Shown piece after piece: positions 6,464 through 15,491 of a DNA stretch of 64,000 nucleotides (positions are counted from its first letter, which is position 1; each line of letters starts with the position of its first letter). This stretch comes from Candidatus Proelusimicrobium volucris (lineage in GTDB: Bacteria; Elusimicrobiota; Elusimicrobia; Elusimicrobiales; Elusimicrobiaceae). The translations under genes and the position numbers were made by a program. Location of the stretch: positions 558,001 to 622,000 of the forward strand of contig CALUXD010000001.1 of NCBI GenBank assembly GCA_944324665.1, in the 5' to 3' direction. The notes beneath the pieces were generated by a model. The model did not search any database, was not told where the DNA came from, and saw only the letters and a list, made by a program, of their open reading frames with translations.

Positions 6464-9172
6464 TTAGTTCAAGTCTTCTTTCGCCGTTTTGATTTGCTGC
6501 GCTCTTAAAAGCATTTGCTCAAGTTCGTTTTTGGCTTTTTCCACCTGCTCTTTAGGCGCGTTCTTGACGAAGTTCTCGTTGCCCAGCATTCTTTTGCGGT
6601 TGTTTATTCCGTTTTCTATTACCGCAAGTTCCTTATCCAGACGGGCTTTTTCCTTATCGAAGTCTATAAGCCCTTCAAGCGGGATGTATACCGTCGCAGT
6701 GCCGTAAACGCCGGTGGCGCTCTGTTTGGGTTTGGCGATATCGGAACCCGTTTCAAGGTTTTCAACTTTCGCCATACTGGTTATGTAATTGTGATATTTA
6801 TCTATTATGGCCAAGTCGTTTTTGTCGGACGTATTCAAAAGCACTTTAATCTTAAGGCCCGGCGGAACGTTAAACTGCGCTCTTATAGTCCTTATCTGCG
6901 TTGTTACGCCCTGAATCAGAGCCATCTGCGTTTGAGCCTCTTCGTCCGATAAGGTGGGGTTATAGACGGGATATTCTTCCTCAATTAAAAACTCCTTATG
7001 ATCTTTTATGTATTTCTTTAAGCTCATCGCTATTTCTTCCGTGATAAACGGCATAAAAGGATGCAAGGCCTTAAGCGTGTTGTAAAGAATATTGATAAGG
7101 ATAGAGATGACTTCTTTCCTATCCTCCCCGTCGAAGCGTTGTTTTGCGAGTTCTATATACCAATCGCAGAAGTCGCCCCAGAGGAAGTGATATAAAGTAT
7201 CTGCGGCCGTGGCCATATTGTATTTTTTGATTTCGTCGGAGGCTTGCTTTATCGCGTTATTGTAGCGCGATATTATCCACCTGTCGCAGAGCTCTTTGGG
7301 TTTGGCAGGCAGTTCAAGCGGACCTTCTATGCCTTCGCTGTTCATCTGTATGAAACGGGAAGCGTTATAAATTTTATTGCAGAAGTTTCTGGCACCGATA
7401 ATGCTTTCCTCGCCATAGGGGATATCTTTGCCCAGCACCGATTGGGACAAAAGCGAAAATCTTACCGCGTCGGCGCCGTACTTTTGCGTCAGGTCGAGCG
7501 GGTCGACCACATTGCCCAGGGATTTGGACATTTTCTTTCCCGTTTTATCTCTGACTATACCGTTTAATAAAACGTCTTTGAAAGGTACTTCGCCCTGAAA
7601 CTCAAGGCCCATCATTATCATTCTGGCCACCCAAAGGTAAATGATTTCGTAGCCCGTAACCAATATGCTGGTAGGGTAGTAATATTTAAGCTCTTTGGTC
7701 TGTTCCGGCCAGCCGAAAACCGACATCGGCCACAAAGCGGAGGAAAACCAAGTATCCAAAACGTCGGGGTCTTGAATGGTGTCATGGCCGTGGCAGTGTG
7801 GACATTCGGGCTTTTCGAAGGAAACTATCGGCTTTGCGCCGTCTTCAAAAGAAACTTTGGAAAGCTGCTCTTTGCCTTGTTTGTCCGTGGTGAAAGTAAG
7901 GCCCTTTTCGCTGCAATGTCGGCAGTACCACACGGGTATTCTGTGTCCCCACCAAATTTGCCTGGATATACACCAATCTTGTATATTCTTAAGCCAATTT
8001 GTCAGGGGGCCTTTCCAGTTGGCGGGGTGGAATTTTACTTTGTCTTCCTCTATCGCTTTTAAGGCGTTTTTGGCCAGTTCGTCCATTTTGACGAACCACT
8101 GTTCGCTTAAATAAGGCTCTATGGCGCTGTGGCAGCGGTAGCAGGTGCTGACGGCGTTATTGTATTTTTCTTCTTTGATTAAAAGGCCCGCCGCTTCCAA
8201 ATCTTTGACGGTTTCTTTGCGGCAGAGGTCTCTATCCATACCGAGGTATTTCTCGGGCAGGTTTATCATCTTGCCTTTATCGTTGATTACTATGAAAGTT
8301 TCCAAATTGTGTCTTTGGCCGACTTCGTAGTCCACTGGGTCGTGCGCGGGCGTTATTTTTAGGGCACCGGTGCCGAATTCCATTTCCACCGCTTCGTCGG
8401 CTATTACCGGGATTAAGCGGTCTATTAAAGGTATGCGCACTTTTTTGCCGATAATATTTTTGTATCTTTCGTCTTTGGGGTTTACCGCGATAGCCGAATC
8501 GGCGAAAATGGTTTCGGGCCTGGTGGTGGCTATAACTACACCGTCGGATCCGTCCTCCATCTTATAATGCAAATGCCAAAGCTTACCCGCATGCTGTTCG
8601 TGTTCAACTTCTATATCGGAAAGCGCGGTAGAGCATCTTACGCACCAGTTTATCATGCGCTTGCCGCGGTAAATGTATTTTTTGTTCCAAAGATTGCTGA
8701 AGCTTGCGTATACGGATTTGGCTCTGGCTTCATCCATTGTGAAGCGGATATTGCTTTGATCCAGCGCCCAGCCCATCTTCTCAAATTGATTGTAAATGGC
8801 GTTGCCGCATTCTTTATACCAATCCCATACGGTTTGAACGAATTTTTCCCTGCCCAGATCGTGACGGGATAGTTTCTGCTCTTTTGAAAGTTTCTTTTCT
8901 ATTACGTTTTGCGTCGCTATGCCGCCATGGTCGGTGCCGGGCACCCAGTTGGCGCATTCGCCGTTCATTCTGTGGAAGCGTATTAAAGTATCCTGCAAAG
9001 TATTGTTAAGCCCATGGCCCATATGTAAGGCGCCGGTTATGTTTGGCGGCGGGATTACTATTACGTATGGTTTTTTTGTTTCGTCTATTTCGGCTTTAAA
9101 AACCTGTTTATCTTTCCATAATTGGGATATTTTTTCTTCTACTTCTTTAGGGTCATAAGCTTTAGGCAACAT
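6464..9172 (-). CDS. valS: Valyl-tRNA synthetase
   Basis: 902 residues, complete. Class I synthetase charging tRNA-Val. The HIGH-type motif is in NITGALHMGHGLNNT near residue 45, and the KMSKS motif is in GKKMSKSLGNVVDP around residue 555. Between them is the editing (CP1) domain with TTRPETIFADSAIAVNP. The anticodon-binding domain follows, and the C-terminus ends in the coiled-coil arm typical of ValRS (DKEKARLDKELAVIENGINN). Zinc-type cysteine pairs are visible in the CP region (CRHCSEKG and CPHCHGHDTIQDPDVLDTWFSS). The start has an AGAGGA site. Monocistronic or loosely joined to rdgB through a terminator. Confidence 0.98.
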   Translation of the reverse strand: MLPKAYDPKEVEEKISQLWKDKQVFKAEIDETKKPYVIVIPPPNITGALHMGHGLNNTLQDTLIRFHRMNGECANWVPGTDHGGIATQNVIEKKLSKEQKLSRHDLGREKFVQTVWDWYKECGNAIYNQFEKMGWALDQSNIRFTMDEARAKSVYASFSNLWNKKYIYRGKRMINWCVRCSTALSDIEVEHEQHAGKLWHLHYKMEDGSDGVVIATTRPETIFADSAIAVNPKDERYKNIIGKKVRIPLIDRLIPVIADEAVEMEFGTGALKITPAHDPVDYEVGQRHNLETFIVINDKGKMINLPEKYLGMDRDLCRKETVKDLEAAGLLIKEEKYNNAVSTCYRCHSAIEPYLSEQWFVKMDELAKNALKAIEEDKVKFHPANWKGPLTNWLKNIQDWCISRQIWWGHRIPVWYCRHCSEKGLTFTTDKQGKEQLSKVSFEDGAKPIVSFEKPECPHCHGHDTIQDPDVLDTWFSSALWPMSVFGWPEQTKELKYYYPTSILVTGYEIIYLWVARMIMMGLEFQGEVPFKDVLLNGIVRDKTGKKMSKSLGNVVDPLDLTQKYGADAVRFSLLSQSVLGKDIPYGEESIIGARNFCNKIYNASRFIQMNSEGIEGPLELPAKPKELCDRWIISRYNNAIKQASDEIKKYNMATAADTLYHFLWGDFCDWYIELAKQRFDGEDRKEVISILINILYNTLKALHPFMPFITEEIAMSLKKYIKDHKEFLIEEEYPVYNPTLSDEEAQTQMALIQGVTTQIRTIRAQFNVPPGLKIKVLLNTSDKNDLAIIDKYHNYITSMAKVENLETGSDIAKPKQSATGVYGTATVYIPLEGLIDFDKEKARLDKELAVIENGINNRKRMLGNENFVKNAPKEQVEKAKNELEQMLLRAQQIKTAKEDLN

Positions 9173-9291
9173 AATAATTCCTCTTTTTTTAATTTGCGTA
9201 ATGTGACTCTACGCCTTTATTATTATATTTTACAATTTTAAGAGTTATAAAAGTATTTGCGGTTGCTTTTGCGATAATCTTACGTTTGTGC

Positions 9292-9320
9292 TTGGCAATT
9301 TATGCTTTTTTTGCAAAAAT
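9292..9320 (+). promoter_or_regulatory. Candidate promoter giving a leaderless transcript
   Basis: TTGGCA (9292-9297), 17-nt spacer, TGC extended element and AAAAAT (9315-9320). The predicted transcription start falls at or next to the ATG at 9328, and no Shine-Dalgarno is present. Confidence 0.4.
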
Positions 9321-9327
9321 ATAAAGT

Positions 9328-9624
9328 ATGGAAAACAAAAACAAGAAATATGAAGATTTGGAAGTTATAGAGCCAGAAGTATTTGACGAGCAGGGCCGCA
9401 AAATATCGTCCCCTGGGGAGCCTCGCGCGGAAAGCGTAAAAAGAGATTTTGATCCTTTGCGCAGAGGCCTAATGGGGGTGTTGGGCGCGGCCGCAGCGCT
9501 GCTTAGCGGTTTTATGACTTTGTGTGTTTTTCTGGCAGTTTTTGTCGTTATGGCGATACCGATGCTGATACTAAGCCTGTTTGGGCGCAAACCGAATATA
9601 AAAATCTTTAAGTACAAAATGTAA
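9328..9624 (+). CDS. Small unknown membrane protein
   Basis: 98 residues. The N-terminal ~45 residues are charged (DLEVIEPEVFDEQGRKISS). A long hydrophobic stretch from about residue 47 to 88 can make two membrane segments (LMGVLGAAAALLSGFMTLCVF and AVFVVMAIPMLILSLFG), followed by a basic tail. No family recognised. It is divergent from valS and has no Shine-Dalgarno; its start codon coincides with a predicted transcription start. The methyltransferase gene follows 37 nt later. Confidence 0.55.
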   Translation: MENKNKKYEDLEVIEPEVFDEQGRKISSPGEPRAESVKRDFDPLRRGLMGVLGAAAALLSGFMTLCVFLAVFVVMAIPMLILSLFGRKPNIKIFKYKM

Positions 9625-9661
9625 ATACATAGGGGCTTCTTACAATAGAAACAGCAGATAA

Positions 9662-10549
9662 ATGGCGAAATGTTTAATATGTTCCAGCGAGAATGTTAAG
9701 ATAAAACCCGCGAAATTGGCCCCTTTTCTGGCGTACAGGATGTATTCCTCTAGGCTGGAGAGCACCTCCCTTATATATTGTAAAGAATGCGGGTTCTCTT
9801 TTTTTGAATTAAGGCCTGGTGCCGAGGAGTTTCGCAAGCTTTACAAGGGTTATAGAGACGAAGCCTATCAAAAAGAACGGCAAAAATATGAACCGTGGTA
9901 CAACCGGGAAATCAATTCTTTGCTGGCCGATTACTATGAAGAAGCAGAAAGCAGAAGAAACAATTTGCTGAATTTTTTGAATAAACATATCCAAACCGAC
10001 ACGATAAAAAACATTTTGGATTTTGGCGGTGACAAAGGCCAATATATCCCGAATATTTGCAGTTGCCGCGATAAATATGTCTACGATATTTCCGGCGTAG
10101 AAGCGAAAAATGGTGTCATTTCCCTAAATAAATTGGAAGATGTTTTTGGACTCTCTTTCGATTTAATAATGTGCTGCCATACCTTGGAACATATAAGTTA
10201 TCCTTCGGAAGCAATAAAAATGATAAAAAAGATAGGAAACAAGAACAGCTATTTTTATTTTGAATTGCCCTTTGATTCGCCTTTTTACTGCGGGATAAAG
10301 GAAAAGCTTCAATTTGTTTTCAATAGATATTTCAAATTTAAGGATCTGATAGTCAAGGGGGTAGAGATATTAAAAGATCGTAGTTTTCAGATGCATGAAC
10401 ATATTAATTATTTTACGCCTAAATCGTTGAGGATATTGCTAAAGAAACAAGGTTTTGATATAGTGGCCGAAGAAATCGTGTGGGTAGATTCCAAATGGCG
10501 TAAACAGAAAGTGATGTGTATTTTGGCGAAGCTTGGCAAACAAGCATGA
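9662..10549 (+). CDS. SAM-dependent methyltransferase with N-terminal zinc-type cysteines
   Basis: 295 residues. The first ~45 residues contain two cysteine pairs (CLICSS at 4-7 and YCKECGF at ~40-43), likely a zinc ribbon as in the C-methyltransferase/methyltransferase type 11-12 group. A Rossmann methyltransferase core follows: ILDFGGDKGQYIP (motif I, with GGD in place of the usual GCG), then LIMCCHTLEHISYPSEAIK, the Methyltransf_23-type CxHxLEH block. A late HINYFTPKSLRILLKKQGF is also typical of that group. Such enzymes often act in surface-sugar or lipid modification; the substrate is unknown here. No ribosome-binding site is visible before the ATG. Confidence 0.8.
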   Translation: MAKCLICSSENVKIKPAKLAPFLAYRMYSSRLESTSLIYCKECGFSFFELRPGAEEFRKLYKGYRDEAYQKERQKYEPWYNREINSLLADYYEEAESRRNNLLNFLNKHIQTDTIKNILDFGGDKGQYIPNICSCRDKYVYDISGVEAKNGVISLNKLEDVFGLSFDLIMCCHTLEHISYPSEAIKMIKKIGNKNSYFYFELPFDSPFYCGIKEKLQFVFNRYFKFKDLIVKGVEILKDRSFQMHEHINYFTPKSLRILLKKQGFDIVAEEIVWVDSKWRKQKVMCILAKLGKQA

Positions 10550-10597
10550 AAGGCCGTTGATCGGTACGATTGATGTGATTGTTCTTTCCCAATTTGC

Positions 10598-10603
10598 TAT
10601 AAT
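10598..10603 (+). promoter_or_regulatory. -10 element of tRNA-Ser
   Basis: A perfect TATAAT preceded by TGC (extended -10), 19 nt before the mature tRNA. No good -35 element is seen at the right distance. Confidence 0.5.
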
Positions 10604-10622
10604 ATAAATACGCAGTAATTTT

Positions 10623-10710
10623 GGAGAGGTGTCCGAGCGGTTGAAGGAGCAGTCCTGGAAAGACTGTATACCCCAAAAGGGTATCGAGGGTTCGAATCCC
10701 TCCCTCTCCG
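10623..10710 (+). tRNA. tRNA-Ser (anticodon GGA)
   Basis: 88 nt with a long variable arm, as in type II tRNAs. Acceptor stem GGAGAGG/CCTCTCC with discriminator G. Anticodon stem CAGTC/GACTG encloses CTGGAAA, giving GGA. The variable arm stem is TACCCC/GGGTA. The T-arm has GGTTCGAATCC. CCA is not encoded; a T run follows at once. Confidence 0.95.
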
Positions 10711-10744
10711 TTTTTTATTTAATAGTTCGGCAAATGTTTTTTTG

Positions 10745-10771
10745 GCGCGGCTTTTTTGGCCGTGCTTTTTT
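10745..10771 (+). terminator. Terminator after tRNA-Ser
   Basis: 7-bp stem GCGCGGC/GCCGTGC with one G-T pair, followed by six T residues. Confidence 0.7.
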
Positions 10772-10798
10772 ATTGGCGTATTTCGTTATGCCGATTAA

Positions 10799-10825
10799 TT
10801 AAAAGGCCCCGCTTTTATGCGGGGC
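10799..10825 (-). terminator. Terminator of the thioesterase gene
   Basis: Stem GCCCCGC/GCGGGGC, followed on the minus strand by a T-rich tract, 7 nt after the stop codon. Confidence 0.75.
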
Positions 10826-10831
10826 TGAACT

Positions 10832-11569
10832 TTACTCCCATCTGGTATAAATCGCCGCAATTTCCTTATCGTCTAAGGGGCGTTTTAATATATGCCAATA
10901 ACAGTCTTGGCCCGCCGAGTATAGGTCGGAAAGTACTTCATCGCCGTGGCGCACTTCCGCTTTGAAGTGTATGATAATCTCAGCGAGGGTTTTGCCTTCC
11001 GTTCTTTCCGCGCTCAGGCTTTCCAGCGCCCAAGCCGAGAAATGGCTGTTGTTTACGTGGTTGTTGCTATCCAGATCTTCAAGACGGGCGGTCAATTTAA
11101 CGGTATTTAGAAGTTCGCCCAGTTCCGTTTCGCGCGGGGGTTTCTCCATAGATGGCTCCATAATCGGGGCGGGGTTTTTGTCGTTTAAATCTATTAAGCT
11201 TTGCGGCGAGCGGGTTATTTTGCGTTTATTCAAATCCATAATCAGCCACCAGCTTACGCCTTTGGCGATATGTTCGCCAACTTCGTTAAACATAACGAAA
11301 TCCCTTCTGCTTTGTATTTTGTCGGAATAGCAGTGCCAAGTCTTTACTTTTATTTTTTGGGATCCGCCGACTATAGGCTTTAATATTTGCATTTGCAGCT
11401 TAGTCAATATCCACGCTACGCCGTTTATCGAAAGCTCTTCCCAACCATAGGAAAGGTTATGGGCGTCTATGCCCGCGGCTTCCTGAAAGTAATTTTGCAA
11501 TACCCAAACGGGTATTTGGCCCTTTGGGTTCATTTCGTGGTATCTGGTTTTAAAAATTTCTTCCTGCAT
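10832..11569 (-). CDS. Acyl-ACP thioesterase (FatA/FatB family)
   Basis: 245 residues, the normal bacterial length. It releases free fatty acid from acyl-carrier protein. Two hot-dog folds are visible. The first covers residues ~1-125 (TRYHEMNPKGQIPVWVLQNYFQEAAG, then ILTKLQMQILKPIVGGSQKIKV). The second carries the catalytic block DLDSNNHVNNSHFSAWALES, with the Asp/Asn/His residues of this family. A GGGGGAT ribosome-binding site precedes the start. It lies downstream of the Fe-ADH gene but a strong terminator separates them. Confidence 0.9.
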   Translation of the reverse strand: MQEEIFKTRYHEMNPKGQIPVWVLQNYFQEAAGIDAHNLSYGWEELSINGVAWILTKLQMQILKPIVGGSQKIKVKTWHCYSDKIQSRRDFVMFNEVGEHIAKGVSWWLIMDLNKRKITRSPQSLIDLNDKNPAPIMEPSMEKPPRETELGELLNTVKLTARLEDLDSNNHVNNSHFSAWALESLSAERTEGKTLAEIIIHFKAEVRHGDEVLSDLYSAGQDCYWHILKRPLDDKEIAAIYTRWE

Positions 11570-11594
11570 AGTATCCCCCTAAGGGTTATTTTAT

Positions 11595-11626
11595 CAAAAA
11601 AAGGCTCTCCCTAAGGAGAGCCTTTT
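11595..11626 (-). terminator. Terminator of the alcohol dehydrogenase gene
   Basis: A 12-bp perfect stem (AAAAGGCTCTCC/GGAGAGCCTTTT) with a 4-nt loop and a T run on the minus strand. Confidence 0.9.
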
Positions 11627-11642
11627 AATTGTTTATGGCAAG

Positions 11643-12857
11643 TTATTTATTGTAAGGAGTCAAAGATTCCTGATATATGGCTTTGACTCTTTCTTTGGTG
11701 CTTTCATTGGGTGCCATGCTGAGCAGTAGCCCCAAAGACGGAGTCGTGAAGGCAAGCTCCGTCATTTTGTCCACGTCCTCTTCGTGGAAGCCTTCGTCTT
11801 TGAGCTTTGCCGTAGAACCTACCGAGAACAGCCATTTTTCCACTGCCTTTGCCGCGTCTTCGGCTTGGCTCGGGCAGCCGCTGAGGCCCGGCGCTATCGG
11901 CGCGAGCACCGCGGCTAAAGTGTGGGACTTCTCGGCATATATTTGCTTGACCACCGCCGGAAGCAGTATCGCCAGGCCGAGCCCATGGGTAAGTTCCGGT
12001 TTTACGGCGCTGAGCGGGTGTTCTAGGGCGTGGGTATAGTGCAAAAGCCCGTTATCAAAACTTACGCCCGCTATCAATGCGGCATAAGCCAAGAAGTAGC
12101 GCGCTTCCAAATTGTGGGGTTCTTTCAGCGCTATCGGCAGATATTTGCCGACAAGCTGCACCACCGACACCGCCAAATCTATCGAGAACGGCGAAGCAGC
12201 CTTTGTCGTAGAGGCCTCCACTACGTGGTTTACCGCGTCGATAGATACGTATCTGGTCTGGTTTTCCGAAAGATTCGCCATTAAGGCCGGGTCGTCTATG
12301 GAGTACATAGGATATATGCAGTCGTAAGCGATGGCGGGTTTAAAATTCTTCTCCAATATCGTTACTACCGCAAAACGGTTGGCTTCGCTGCCGGTGCCAT
12401 GTGTCAGGTTGATGGCTATTATCGGGGCGGCCTTTTCCGGCGTGAATTTAAACTCGTACAATTCTTCCGCCGTTTTGCCCGGGTTTTCCATCAGTATAGC
12501 CACGCTCTTGCCAGCGTCTATGGCGGAACCTCCGCCTATCGCGAGCATTGCTTTGGCGCCAAATTCTTTGGCCATTTTCGCCGCTTCGTTTACCTGATGG
12601 GTATTGGGGTTGGGCGTTACGCCGTCATAATGAACATAGGTTATATTATGGTTTTTTAAAGCCGCCTGAACATAATCCCAGGCGCCGGTCTTTTTGTAGG
12701 CCCCTTTACCGGTGACTACTACCAATTTGTCCAAGCCCTTCGCTTTTAGATCTTTTGCTATATCTTCTATCTTTTTTATCGCGCCCACTCCGAAATATAC
12801 AGTAGTGCGTACGCGTATTTCTTTAACTTCATTTATGTCAATGTCTTTTTCCCACAT
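11643..12857 (-). CDS. Iron-containing alcohol dehydrogenase
   Basis: 404 residues, full length for the group III Fe-ADH family (butanol/lactaldehyde-type dehydrogenases). An N-terminal Rossmann-like domain carries the [11 protein letters not shown] nucleotide-binding motif. The C-terminal helical domain supplies the metal ligands: Asp/His in [12 protein letters not shown] and the histidines of [22 protein letters not shown]. Likely reoxidises NADH or NADPH by reducing an aldehyde in fermentation. It is divergent from methylglyoxal synthase, 122 nt away; a link through methylglyoxal or lactaldehyde reduction would be plausible but is an inference. Confidence 0.92.
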   Translation of the reverse strand: MWEKDIDINEVKEIRVRTTVYFGVGAIKKIEDIAKDLKAKGLDKLVVVTGKGAYKKTGAWDYVQAALKNHNITYVHYDGVTPNPNTHQVNEAAKMAKEFGAKAMLAIGGGSAIDAGKSVAILMENPGKTAEELYEFKFTPEKAAPIIAINLTHGTGSEANRFAVVTILEKNFKPAIAYDCIYPMYSIDDPALMANLSENQTRYVSIDAVNHVVEASTTKAASPFSIDLAVSVVQLVGKYLPIALKEPHNLEARYFLAYAALIAGVSFDNGLLHYTHALEHPLSAVKPELTHGLGLAILLPAVVKQIYAEKSHTLAAVLAPIAPGLSGCPSQAEDAAKAVEKWLFSVGSTAKLKDEGFHEEDVDKMTELAFTTPSLGLLLSMAPNESTKERVKAIYQESLTPYNK

Positions 12858-12979
12858 ACATCCCCCTTATTTGTTTAAACTCCAGTTATATTATATCCGT
12901 ACTTGTTCAACTTATCAAGGTATCGTCTAGGGTTGCGCTTTGGGGTAAATTATATAGAATAATATCAAAGGGGGAAAAT

Positions 12980-13426
12980 ATGCCTTTAATGAAAAAATGC
13001 AAAAATATCGCCTTGGTGGCGCATGACAACAAAAAGAAAGATTTACTTGAATGGGCTGTTTATAATAAAGGATCGCTTCTTAAACATAAGCTATGTGCTA
13101 CGGGTACCACCGGTGCTTTGCTTAAGGAGGCTTTAGACTGCGAAGTGCTGCGCTATAACAGCGGTCCTTTTGGGGGAGATCAGCAGATCGGCGCGGCGAT
13201 AGCGGAAGGAAAAATAGATATACTTATCTTCTTTTGGGATCCGCTTAATCAGCTGCCGCACGACCCTGACGTCAAAGCGCTTTTGAGGCTTGCCGCCGTA
13301 TGGAATATACCCGTAGCCTGCAACAGAGCTAGTGCGGATTTTTTAATTTCCTCGCCCCTGTTTGACAGCGAGTACGAAAACGTCCTCCCCGATTATAAGC
13401 CCTATTTGGAAAGATTCAACAAATAG
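12980..13426 (+). CDS. mgsA: Methylglyoxal synthase
   Basis: 148 residues. Converts dihydroxyacetone phosphate to methylglyoxal and phosphate, a bypass of lower glycolysis when phosphate is low. Family blocks in order: [24 protein letters not shown] (phosphate-binding), [13 protein letters not shown] with the catalytic Asp, [20 protein letters not shown] and [23 protein letters not shown] ribosome-binding site precedes the ATG. A weak promoter (TTGCGC at 12933-12938 and TAGAAT at 12955-12960, 16-nt spacer) can be drawn upstream. Confidence 0.96.
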   Translation: MPLMKKCKNIALVAHDNKKKDLLEWAVYNKGSLLKHKLCATGTTGALLKEALDCEVLRYNSGPFGGDQQIGAAIAEGKIDILIFFWDPLNQLPHDPDVKALLRLAAVWNIPVACNRASADFLISSPLFDSEYENVLPDYKPYLERFNK

Positions 13427-13443
13427 GAAAAATATACAAAGCA

Positions 13444-13467
13444 GAGCCTCTTCTTAAGAAGAGGCTC
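13444..13467. terminator. Palindromic hairpin between convergent genes
   Basis: A perfect 24-nt palindrome with half-site GAGCCTCTTCTT lies between the ends of mgsA and the minus-strand membrane protein. It can fold on both strands. No long T tract follows, so its strength as a terminator is uncertain. Confidence 0.55.
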
Positions 13468-13489
13468 CGCCTAATATTGAAAGAGAAAC

Positions 13490-14245
13490 TTAAAAGAAAG
13501 TTATCAAAAAGGAAAGTATCATTCCAGAAGAATAGCCTGCTACATTGGCAAAAAGCGTGAGACCGAAAATTTCTTTACACAGCCTTCTTTTTGCAAAGAA
13601 TAGGCAAAGAAGTACAAACTCCACCAAAAATGCCGCCGTCCATAATATGCCATCGCTTTGTACATAATTTGCAAACATCAGCCAATTCAACGGTATGGTA
13701 ATTAAGTTTAAAACGAGGAATGCTAGAAATACCCCCGCGGGCAATTTGTTCATGTATACAAAGACTGCCGCAGCGAGCGCTTCCGCCAGAAAGACGAAAA
13801 TCATCGCGCTGACTATGTAACCTTTTGTAAGGTGATCCGGCGCAAGGGGGACTTCTTCCCGTTCCACCTTCAAAGCGTCGGGCGTTACGGTTACGCGCAT
13901 GGCATTTTTTCTGCCGGCGGGTTTTGGGAATACTTCCGATTCGCGTAGGGTGCCGTCTTCAAATTTAACTATAAGTTTTTGGTAGGGGCTAAAATCGTAA
14001 GATACCGCATAGCAGGAAATCTCGTCGCAGTTTAACGCTTGTATGCCGAACTTTCCCAAAGGTTTGGGATCAAGGCACTGATTATCTTGGCATTGCAGCT
14101 GTTCGCTTTGATTTGCCGCTATTTTTACGGGGGCAATTCCGTCGAAATGGAAAGTATAGCTTATTTGTTCGGCCGGGGCGATATCGGCAAAGGCCGATAA
14201 AGACATGGATAAAAAAGCAATAAGGGTAAAAAGAAGTTTTCTCAT
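13490..14245 (-). CDS. Unknown exported membrane protein
   Basis: 251 residues, no family recognised. A Sec signal peptide (to about AFA-DIAPA, residue 20) is followed by a ~125-residue extracytoplasmic domain with two close cysteine pairs (QCQDNQC and NCDEISC), probably disulfide-bonded. Four hydrophobic segments follow from about residue 145 to 251 (IVSAMIFVFLAEALAAAVF, GVFLAFLVLNLITIPLNWLM and two more). It is convergent with mgsA and divergent from the aminopeptidase gene. Confidence 0.6.
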   Translation of the reverse strand: MRKLLFTLIAFLSMSLSAFADIAPAEQISYTFHFDGIAPVKIAANQSEQLQCQDNQCLDPKPLGKFGIQALNCDEISCYAVSYDFSPYQKLIVKFEDGTLRESEVFPKPAGRKNAMRVTVTPDALKVEREEVPLAPDHLTKGYIVSAMIFVFLAEALAAAVFVYMNKLPAGVFLAFLVLNLITIPLNWLMFANYVQSDGILWTAAFLVEFVLLCLFFAKRRLCKEIFGLTLFANVAGYSSGMILSFLITFF

Positions 14246-14300
14246 ATTAGCCGCCTCATATTTTTTGTATCATAAATATTATATATAAAAGGAGAGAAAA

Positions 14301-15491
14301 ATGGACCTTAAAAAATACGCCGATATAATGATTTTTGCTTTAAAGTCCGCAAGAAAAGGCGGGAAGTTCAAACAGGGCGAAAATATTCTCGTAAGTTATG
14401 ATATGCCCGCGTTGCCATTGGCCGAAGAAATTTACGCCAAACTTATAGAAGAAAGATTCAATGTCGTTTTAAGACCCTACGCTACGGAGAAAATGTCTAA
14501 AATCCTATATACCAAAGGCAGCGACAAACAAATAAAGTTTATGCCTCCGTGGGAAAAGCTCTTTACAGAAAATCTTAACGGGTTAATCGCTTTAAGAGCG
14601 CCGCAGGATTTGGCGAACTTAAAAGATGTTGACCCCAAGAAAATAGCACTCGCCACTATCGCCAGGAAACCCGTGCGGGAAATTATGGACGATAGGGAGG
14701 AGAGGGGGTTGTTCTCCTGGGCTTTGGCCAATTTCCCTACCGAGGGCCTTGCCAAACAAGCCGGTCTTAGCATAAAAGAATATGAAGCGCAAATAAGCAA
14801 AGCCTGTTTCTTAAACGAGAAAAATCCCGCCAAAAAATTCGCCGAGGTTACCCAAGCCATAAACGAAGTTAGCAAAAGGCTTTCCTCTTTGCCGATAGCC
14901 AAACTGCGCACCCAGTCGGAAAGTATGGATTTGGAAATACTTTTAGGCGAGAAGCGCCGCTTTATAAGCGGCGGCGGCTGCAATGTCCCTTCTTTTGAGA
15001 TTTTTACCTCGCCCGATTGGCGCGGTACCCGCGGCGTCTATTACAGCGATTTGATGAGCTTTAGAAACGGAAACTACGTAAAAGATATCCATCTGGAATT
15101 TAAGGCGGGGCGCGTGGTAAAGGCCAGCGCGGGACAGGGGGAAGACTTCCTAAAAAAGATGCTCTCTTTGGACAGAGGCGCCTGTCAAATCGGGGAATAC
15201 TCTTTGACAGATACCAGATTCTCCAAAATAGACCGCTTTATGGCCGATACCCTATATGACGAGAACTTCGGCGGCAAATATGGCAACAGCCATATAGCTT
15301 TGGGTTCCAGCTACAGCGATACTTTCAGCGGGAATATCGCCAAGCTCGACAAGAAACTTAAAAAAGAGCTCGGTTTTAACGAATCCGCGTTGCATTGGGA
15401 TTTGGTGAATACGCAAAATAAATTGGTCAGCGCAATACTAAAAAACGGGAAACATTTGACTATTTATGAAAATGGCCGTTTTTTGGTCTGA
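14301..15491 (+). CDS. M29-family metallo-aminopeptidase
   Basis: 396 residues, the usual length of the thermophilic aminopeptidase (AmpS/AmpT) family, which uses two metal ions to remove N-terminal residues. The family block appears as GGGCNVPSFEIFTSPDWRG, where the commoner form is N[IV]P.GEVFT[AS]P; the Glu is kept and Gly is Phe. Later metal-site blocks are seen in GKYGNSHIALGSSYSDTF and ALHWDLV, which hold the His and Asp ligands. The start has a GGAGAG site 4 nt upstream. Cytosolic, no signal peptide. Confidence 0.85.
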   Translation: MDLKKYADIMIFALKSARKGGKFKQGENILVSYDMPALPLAEEIYAKLIEERFNVVLRPYATEKMSKILYTKGSDKQIKFMPPWEKLFTENLNGLIALRAPQDLANLKDVDPKKIALATIARKPVREIMDDREERGLFSWALANFPTEGLAKQAGLSIKEYEAQISKACFLNEKNPAKKFAEVTQAINEVSKRLSSLPIAKLRTQSESMDLEILLGEKRRFISGGGCNVPSFEIFTSPDWRGTRGVYYSDLMSFRNGNYVKDIHLEFKAGRVVKASAGQGEDFLKKMLSLDRGACQIGEYSLTDTRFSKIDRFMADTLYDENFGGKYGNSHIALGSSYSDTFSGNIAKLDKKLKKELGFNESALHWDLVNTQNKLVSAILKNGKHLTIYENGRFLV